Assembly: GCF_002300165.1 (NCBI RefSeq)
Contig: NZ_MLCE01000026.1
Coordinates: 186,001-250,000, forward strand
Length of the DNA stretch: 64,000 nucleotides
Origin: Streptomyces sp. Tue6028
Lineage (GTDB): Bacteria > Actinomycetota > Actinomycetes > Streptomycetales > Streptomycetaceae
Reading direction: 5' to 3'
Positions 59,977-64,000 of this stretch are shown here, piece after piece. The stretch's first letter is position 1. The number at the start of each line of letters is the position of its first letter. The translations under genes were made by a program, and so were the position numbers. The notes under the pieces were generated by a model. It made no database searches, was not told where the DNA came from, and was given only the letters and a program-made list of their open reading frames with translations.

Positions 59977-61092
59977 GTGACCCCCGTCGAGCTGTCCCGG
60001 ACCGTGCTGTGCGCGGTGCGGCGTGCTGTCGATTCGGGGGAGCTGAGTGTGGCCGTGCCCGCACGGGTCTTGGTGACGGTGCCGGGGCCCGGAGGGTGCG
60101 GGGACTACGCGACCAACGTCGCGTTGCAGCTCGCGCGGCCCGCCGGGCGGCCCGCGCGGCAGGTCGCCGAGATCCTGCGGCCGCACATCGGCGGCGCCGC
60201 CGGCGTCGCGGGCGTCGAGATCACCGGACCCGGTTTCCTGAACATCAGCCTCGGCCGCGAGGCCTCCGCCGCCCTGGTGGCGGAGGTGCTGGCACAGGGC
60301 GCCGGGTACGGACACGGCGACGCCCTCGCCGGACAGGTCGTCGAGCTGCGCGTGCCGTTCGACACCCGTGCCGAGGTCGTCGCCGACGCGCTGGTACGGA
60401 TCGTCGCCACCCAGGGCGGTCGCGTCGAGGTCCGGCACGTCGAGTCGGGGAACCCCCGGTCGGTGCTCGCACCAGAGCATCGGGGGGTACGAGTCGCCGG
60501 CCCCCAGGAGGCCCACCCCGAGCCACGCCACCCCGAGGTGCGGCAAGCCGAGGTGCGGCACCCGGAGCCCCGCCACCCCGAGCCGGTGAACCTGCGCCCC
60601 GTACCCGCCCCGGAGGACCCCGCCCCACTGGGCACGGACGCCGCCCGCTGGGCCCTGCTGCACCCCGCACCGCACGACCGGCCCCGGATCAGCGCGGATC
60701 ACCTCGTCCAGCGCGAGAGCAACCCTCTCTTCCGGGTCCGTTACGCCCATGCCCGCACCCGGGCCCTGCTTCGGAACGCCGCGGCGCTCGGCTACACCGG
60801 CGCCCCCGGCGACGTACGCGATCTGGACCGGGCCGGGGACCTGCTCGGCGCCCTCGCCGAGTACCCGCACGCCCTGCGCGTCGCCGCGGCCGACCGCACC
60901 CCCGACCGGCTCGCCCGGCACCTCGTCGTCACCGCCGATGCCCTGCTCGCCGTCCAGCACACCGTGCTGCCGGTCGGCGACGAGAAACCCATGGCCGCCC
61001 ACCGTGCCCGGCTCGCGCTCGCCGACGCCGCCGGGACGGTGCTGGCCGGCGGCCTGACCCTGCTCGGCATCAGCGCACCCGACCACCTCTGA
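59977..61092 (+). CDS. ArgS-related anticodon-binding protein (NrtL-like)
   Basis: A 371-residue protein made of arginyl-tRNA synthetase parts without the catalytic core. Residues 1-95 are the additional N-terminal domain ('VELSRTVLCAVRRAV', 'GDYATNVALQLAR', 'VEITGPGFLNISL'); residues about 225-371 are the DALR anticodon-binding domain ('ALLHPAPHDRPRISADHLVQRESNPLFRVRYAHART'). HIGH and KMSKS motifs are missing; a His/Pro/Glu/Arg repeat linker replaces them. GTG 59977 has no ribosome site but TACGCT lies 7 bases before it, so the transcript may be leaderless. Precedes lysA by 34 bp. Confidence 0.88.
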   Translation: MTPVELSRTVLCAVRRAVDSGELSVAVPARVLVTVPGPGGCGDYATNVALQLARPAGRPARQVAEILRPHIGGAAGVAGVEITGPGFLNISLGREASAALVAEVLAQGAGYGHGDALAGQVVELRVPFDTRAEVVADALVRIVATQGGRVEVRHVESGNPRSVLAPEHRGVRVAGPQEAHPEPRHPEVRQAEVRHPEPRHPEPVNLRPVPAPEDPAPLGTDAARWALLHPAPHDRPRISADHLVQRESNPLFRVRYAHARTRALLRNAAALGYTGAPGDVRDLDRAGDLLGALAEYPHALRVAAADRTPDRLARHLVVTADALLAVQHTVLPVGDEKPMAAHRARLALADAAGTVLAGGLTLLGISAPDHL

Positions 61093-61126
61093 CTGCCTCA
61101 GACACCGCAGAAAGCCGACACCTGAG

Positions 61127-62518
61127 ATGAGCCGTTCCGCACACCCCGCCGGGCCCCGTCACGCCGATGTGCTTCCCGAGGGCCACTACACCGCGCCGCC
61201 CGCCGACCTCAACGCCCTCGACCCGAAGGTCTGGTCCCACACCGTGACCCGTACGGCCGACGGGGTCGTCAGTGTCGGCGGCATCGAAGTCACCCGGCTC
61301 GCCGAGGAGTTCGGCACGCCCGCCTACTTCCTGGACGAGGCCGACTTCCGGGAGCGCGCCCGCGCCTGGCGCACCGCGTTCGGGCACGACGCCGACGTCT
61401 TCTACGCGGGCAAGGCATTCCTGTCGCGTGCCGTCGTGCGCTGGCTGCACGAGGAGGGCCTCAACCTCGACGTGTGCTCGGGCGGCGAGCTGGCCACCGC
61501 GCTCTCGGCCGGCATGCCCGCCGACCGCATCGCGTTCCACGGCAACAACAAGTCGGAGACCGAGATCCGCGCGGCGATCGAGGCCGGGGTCGGGCGCATC
61601 GTCCTCGACTCCTTCCAGGAGATCGTGCGGGTCTCGCACATCGCGCAGTCGCTCGGCAAGCGCCAGCGGGTGCAGATCCGCGTCACCGTGGGCGTCGAGG
61701 CGCACACCCACGAGTTCATCGCCACGGCGCACGAGGACCAGAAGTTCGGCATCGCGCTCGCCGACGGGCAGGCCGCGGAGGCGGTGCGCCGGGCCCTGAA
61801 TCTGGACGGGCTCGAACTCGTCGGGATCCACAGCCACATCGGTTCGCAGATCTTCGACATGGCGGGCTTCGAGGTCGCGGCCCGGCGCGTGGTGGGGCTG
61901 CTCGCCGCCGTCCGTGACGAGCACGGCGTCGAGCTGCCCGAGATCGACCTCGGCGGCGGTCTCGGTATCGCGTACACCAGTGAGGACGACCCGCGCGAGC
62001 CGCACGAGATCGCCAAGGCGCTGAGCGAGATCGTGACGCGGGAGTGCGAGGCCGCCAGGCTTTCGACGCCCCGGATCTCGGTGGAGCCGGGCCGGGCGAT
62101 CGTGGGCCCGACCGCCTTCACGCTCTACGAGGTCGGCACGATCAAGCCCCTCGACGGGCTGCGTACGTACGTCTCGGTGGACGGGGGCATGTCCGACAAC
62201 ATCCGTACGGCGCTGTACGACGCCGAGTACAGCGTCGCGCTGGTGTCGCGGACCTCGGACGCCGACCCCATGCTCGTCCGTGTCGTCGGCAAGCACTGCG
62301 AGAGCGGCGACATCGTGGTGAAGGACGCCTTCCTGCCCTCCGACGTGGCTCCGGGCGATCTCATCGCGGTGCCGGCGACCGGGGCGTACTGCCGTTCCAT
62401 GGCCAGCAACTACAACCACGCGCTGCGTCCGCCGGTCGTCGCCGTGCAGGACGGGGCGGCCCGGGTGATCGTCCGGCGCGAGACGGAGGAGGACCTGCTG
62501 CGCCTCGACGTGGGCTGA
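61127..62518 (+). CDS. lysA: Diaminopimelate decarboxylase
   Basis: A 463-residue PLP enzyme for the last step of lysine synthesis, meso-diaminopimelate to L-lysine and CO2. Fold III decarboxylase motifs: PLP-lysine K96 in 'FYAGKAFLSR', 'LDVCSGGELATAL', 'FHGNNKSE', 'GIHSHIGSQ', 'EIDLGGGLGI', 'EPGRAIVG', 'KHCESGD' and 'GAYCRSMASNYN'. About 30 residues longer at the N-terminus than E. coli LysA, normal for actinobacteria. Probably cotranscribed with the NrtL-like gene and closed by a terminator. Confidence 0.97.
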   Translation: MSRSAHPAGPRHADVLPEGHYTAPPADLNALDPKVWSHTVTRTADGVVSVGGIEVTRLAEEFGTPAYFLDEADFRERARAWRTAFGHDADVFYAGKAFLSRAVVRWLHEEGLNLDVCSGGELATALSAGMPADRIAFHGNNKSETEIRAAIEAGVGRIVLDSFQEIVRVSHIAQSLGKRQRVQIRVTVGVEAHTHEFIATAHEDQKFGIALADGQAAEAVRRALNLDGLELVGIHSHIGSQIFDMAGFEVAARRVVGLLAAVRDEHGVELPEIDLGGGLGIAYTSEDDPREPHEIAKALSEIVTRECEAARLSTPRISVEPGRAIVGPTAFTLYEVGTIKPLDGLRTYVSVDGGMSDNIRTALYDAEYSVALVSRTSDADPMLVRVVGKHCESGDIVVKDAFLPSDVAPGDLIAVPATGAYCRSMASNYNHALRPPVVAVQDGAARVIVRRETEEDLLRLDVG

Positions 62519-62541
62519 GCGGTGTTCGAACCGGTGTCGGT

Positions 62542-62585
62542 GATGTCGGCCGAGAGGTGGCCTGTCCACCCACTCGGCCGACATC
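62542..62585. terminator. Terminator after lysA
   Basis: GATGTCGGCCGAG pairs with CTCGGCCGACATC (13 bp) and an inner GGTGG-CCTGT-CCACC hairpin caps it. Confidence 0.88.
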
Positions 62586-62748
62586 GGGGGACGCCGGCTG
62601 AGAAGCTTGACCTGCGGCGGAAGATCTCCTGCGGTCCGCCGCCGTGAAAATGAAATAGACGTCTCACGATCCGGACGAAGGATAGAAACTCCAGTCCGGT
62701 GAGTGAGACTGGTCGAACCGAGAACGGTATGAGGAAACGAGGTCGGAT
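62586..62748 (+). promoter_or_regulatory. hom promoter/leader region
   Basis: 163 bp between the lysA terminator and hom. AT-richer patch 'gaaaatgaaatagac' near 62,645 may be the promoter; GGCGGAAGATC...GGTCCGCC is a weak dyad before it. No leader peptide with runs of Thr/Ile is apparent. Confidence 0.4.
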
Positions 62749-64000
62749 GATGCGTACGCGTCCGCTGAAGGTGGCGCTGCTGGGCTGTGGGGTTGTCGGC
62801 TCAGAGGTGGCGCGCATCATGACGACGCACGCCGACGATCTCGCCGCCAGGATCGGAGCCCCGGTCGAGCTCGCGGGTGTCGCCGTCCGGCGCTCCTCGA
62901 AGGTCCGGGAGGGCATCGCGCCCGAGCTGGTCACCACGGACGCCACCGCGCTCGTCAAACGCGGGGACCTCGACGTCGTCGTCGAGGTCATCGGCGGCAT
63001 CGAGCCCGCCCGTACGCTCATCACCACCGCCTTCGAGCACGGCGCCTCCGTCGTCTCCGCGAACAAGGCGCTCCTCGCCCAGGACGGCGCGGCCCTGCAC
63101 GCCGCGGCCGACGAGCACGGCAGGGACCTCTACTACGAGGCCGCCGTCGCCGGTGCCATCCCGCTGATCCGCCCGCTGCGCGAGTCCCTCGCCGGCGACA
63201 AGATCAACCGCGTGATGGGCATCGTCAACGGAACGACGAACTTCATCCTCGACAAGATGGACTCCACCGGCGCCGGCTATCAGGAGGCCCTCGACGAGGC
63301 CACCGCGCTCGGGTACGCCGAGGCCGACCCGACCGCCGACGTCGAGGGGTTCGACGCGGCCGCCAAGGCCGCCATCCTCGCCGGGATCGCCTTCCACACG
63401 CGTGTGCGCCTCGACGACGTCTATCGCGAGGGCATGACCGAGGTCACCGCCGCGGATTTCGCCTCGGCGAAGGAGATGGGCTGCACCATCAAGCTGCTCG
63501 CCATCTGCGAGCGGGCCGCCGACGGCGGGTCGGTCACCGCGCGCGTGCACCCCGCGATGATTCCGCTGAGCCACCCCCTCGCCTCCGTGCGCGGCGCGTA
63601 CAACGCCGTGTTCGTCGAGTCCGACGCGGCCGGGCAGCTCATGTTCTACGGGCCGGGTGCGGGCGGCGCCCCCACGGCCTCCGCGGTCCTCGGCGACCTG
63701 GTGGCCGTGTGCCGCAACAAGCTCAACGGCGCGACCGGACCGGGTGAGTCCGCGTACGCCGCGCTGCGGGTCTCGCCCATGGGCGACGTCGTCACCCGCT
63801 ACCACATCAGCCTCGATGTGGCCGACAAGCCGGGTGTTCTCGCCCAGGTCGCCACCGTCTTCGCCGAGCACGGTGTGTCGATCGATACGGTTCGCCAGCA
63901 GGGCAAGGACGGCGAGGCCTCCCTCGTCGTCGTCACGCATCGTGCGTCCGACGCGTCCCTCACCGGGACCGTCGAGGCGCTGCGCAGCCTCGACACCGTG
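62749..64000 (+). CDS. hom: Homoserine dehydrogenase (3' truncated by window)
   Basis: The first 417 codons of homoserine dehydrogenase, which reduces aspartate semialdehyde to homoserine on the way to threonine and methionine. NAD(P) fingerprint 'VALLGCGVVGSEVA' is at residues 8-21, then 'VVSANKALLAQ', 'YEAAVAGAIPLIRPL', the catalytic 'GIVNGTTNFILDKM', 'EADPTADVEGFDAAAK' and 'FYGPGAGGAPTASAV'. The ACT domain for threonine feedback begins at about residue 355 ('YHISLDVADKPGVLAQVA'). ATG 62749 has GAGG upstream. thrC and thrB probably follow outside the window. Confidence 0.97.

Noticed and set aside
62801..63940. 379-codon minus-strand frame opposite hom
   Set aside because: Antisense shadow of homoserine dehydrogenase, whose plus-strand translation is unmistakable.

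Overview
The window is high-GC actinobacterial DNA and almost certainly a Streptomyces chromosome. It shows strong third-position GC, GTG/TTG starts with GGAGG-type ribosome sites, a conservon (histidine kinase, roadblock, DUF742, GTPase), HspR-type control of lon, and a lysA-hom order like that of S. coelicolor. Most of it is core chromosome, interrupted by at least two acquired regions and one complete integrative element.

1-12,450 (core): a rhomboid-like membrane protein preceded by a 56-bp perfect palindrome; lon with a HAIR operator; a secreted GH25 muramidase; a MarR regulator; a PP2C-like protein; and the conservon, followed by a styrene-monooxygenase-type flavoprotein. 12,450-15,240 looks like an inserted block. 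A small secreted protein is followed by two adjacent proteins that share a short Gln/Asn-rich amyloid-like motif and a related helical domain, and a second, decayed copy of the flavoprotein gene's 3' end closes the block. 15,246-32,127 (core): NlpC/P60 hydrolase, TetR regulator next to two divergently transcribed di-iron proteins, a DUF3291 protein, an SEDS/PBP pair, a secreted SH3-like protein, a lipoprotein plus histidine kinase without a visible response regulator, a CX5R phosphatase, a NERD protein, divergent ligD-polymerase and Ku genes (NHEJ), and a ketoacyl synthase with an unusual N-terminal domain.

32,128-36,541 is a gene-poor variable zone holding a lactococcin-972-like peptide gene, a small membrane protein, a fragment of a tyrosine integrase and a secreted protein. 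36,542-58,633 is an intact actinomycete integrative and conjugative element (AICE, pSAM2 type) in tRNA-Arg(CCG), bounded by identical 35-bp core sites and carrying candidate integrase arm sites inside each end. Its right half is the backbone: XRE and GntR regulators, TraB/FtsK translocase, several Spd-type small proteins, a C5-methyltransferase homologue with a variant catalytic motif, RepSA, Xis and Int, mostly with overlapping start and stop codons. Its left half is cargo: an IS630 insertion, an FRG + DUF262 gene pair, an Eco29kI-like GIY-YIG restriction enzyme with a divergent C5-methyltransferase and a Vsr repair nuclease, a glyoxalase-fold protein and a snapalysin-like protease. The cargo therefore looks largely like genome defence.

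58,592-64,000 returns to core: the restored tRNA-Arg, a receiver-only response regulator, an ArgS-related NrtL-like protein that lacks a catalytic domain, lysA, and hom running off the right edge. Assignments come from reading motifs by eye, with no database searches.
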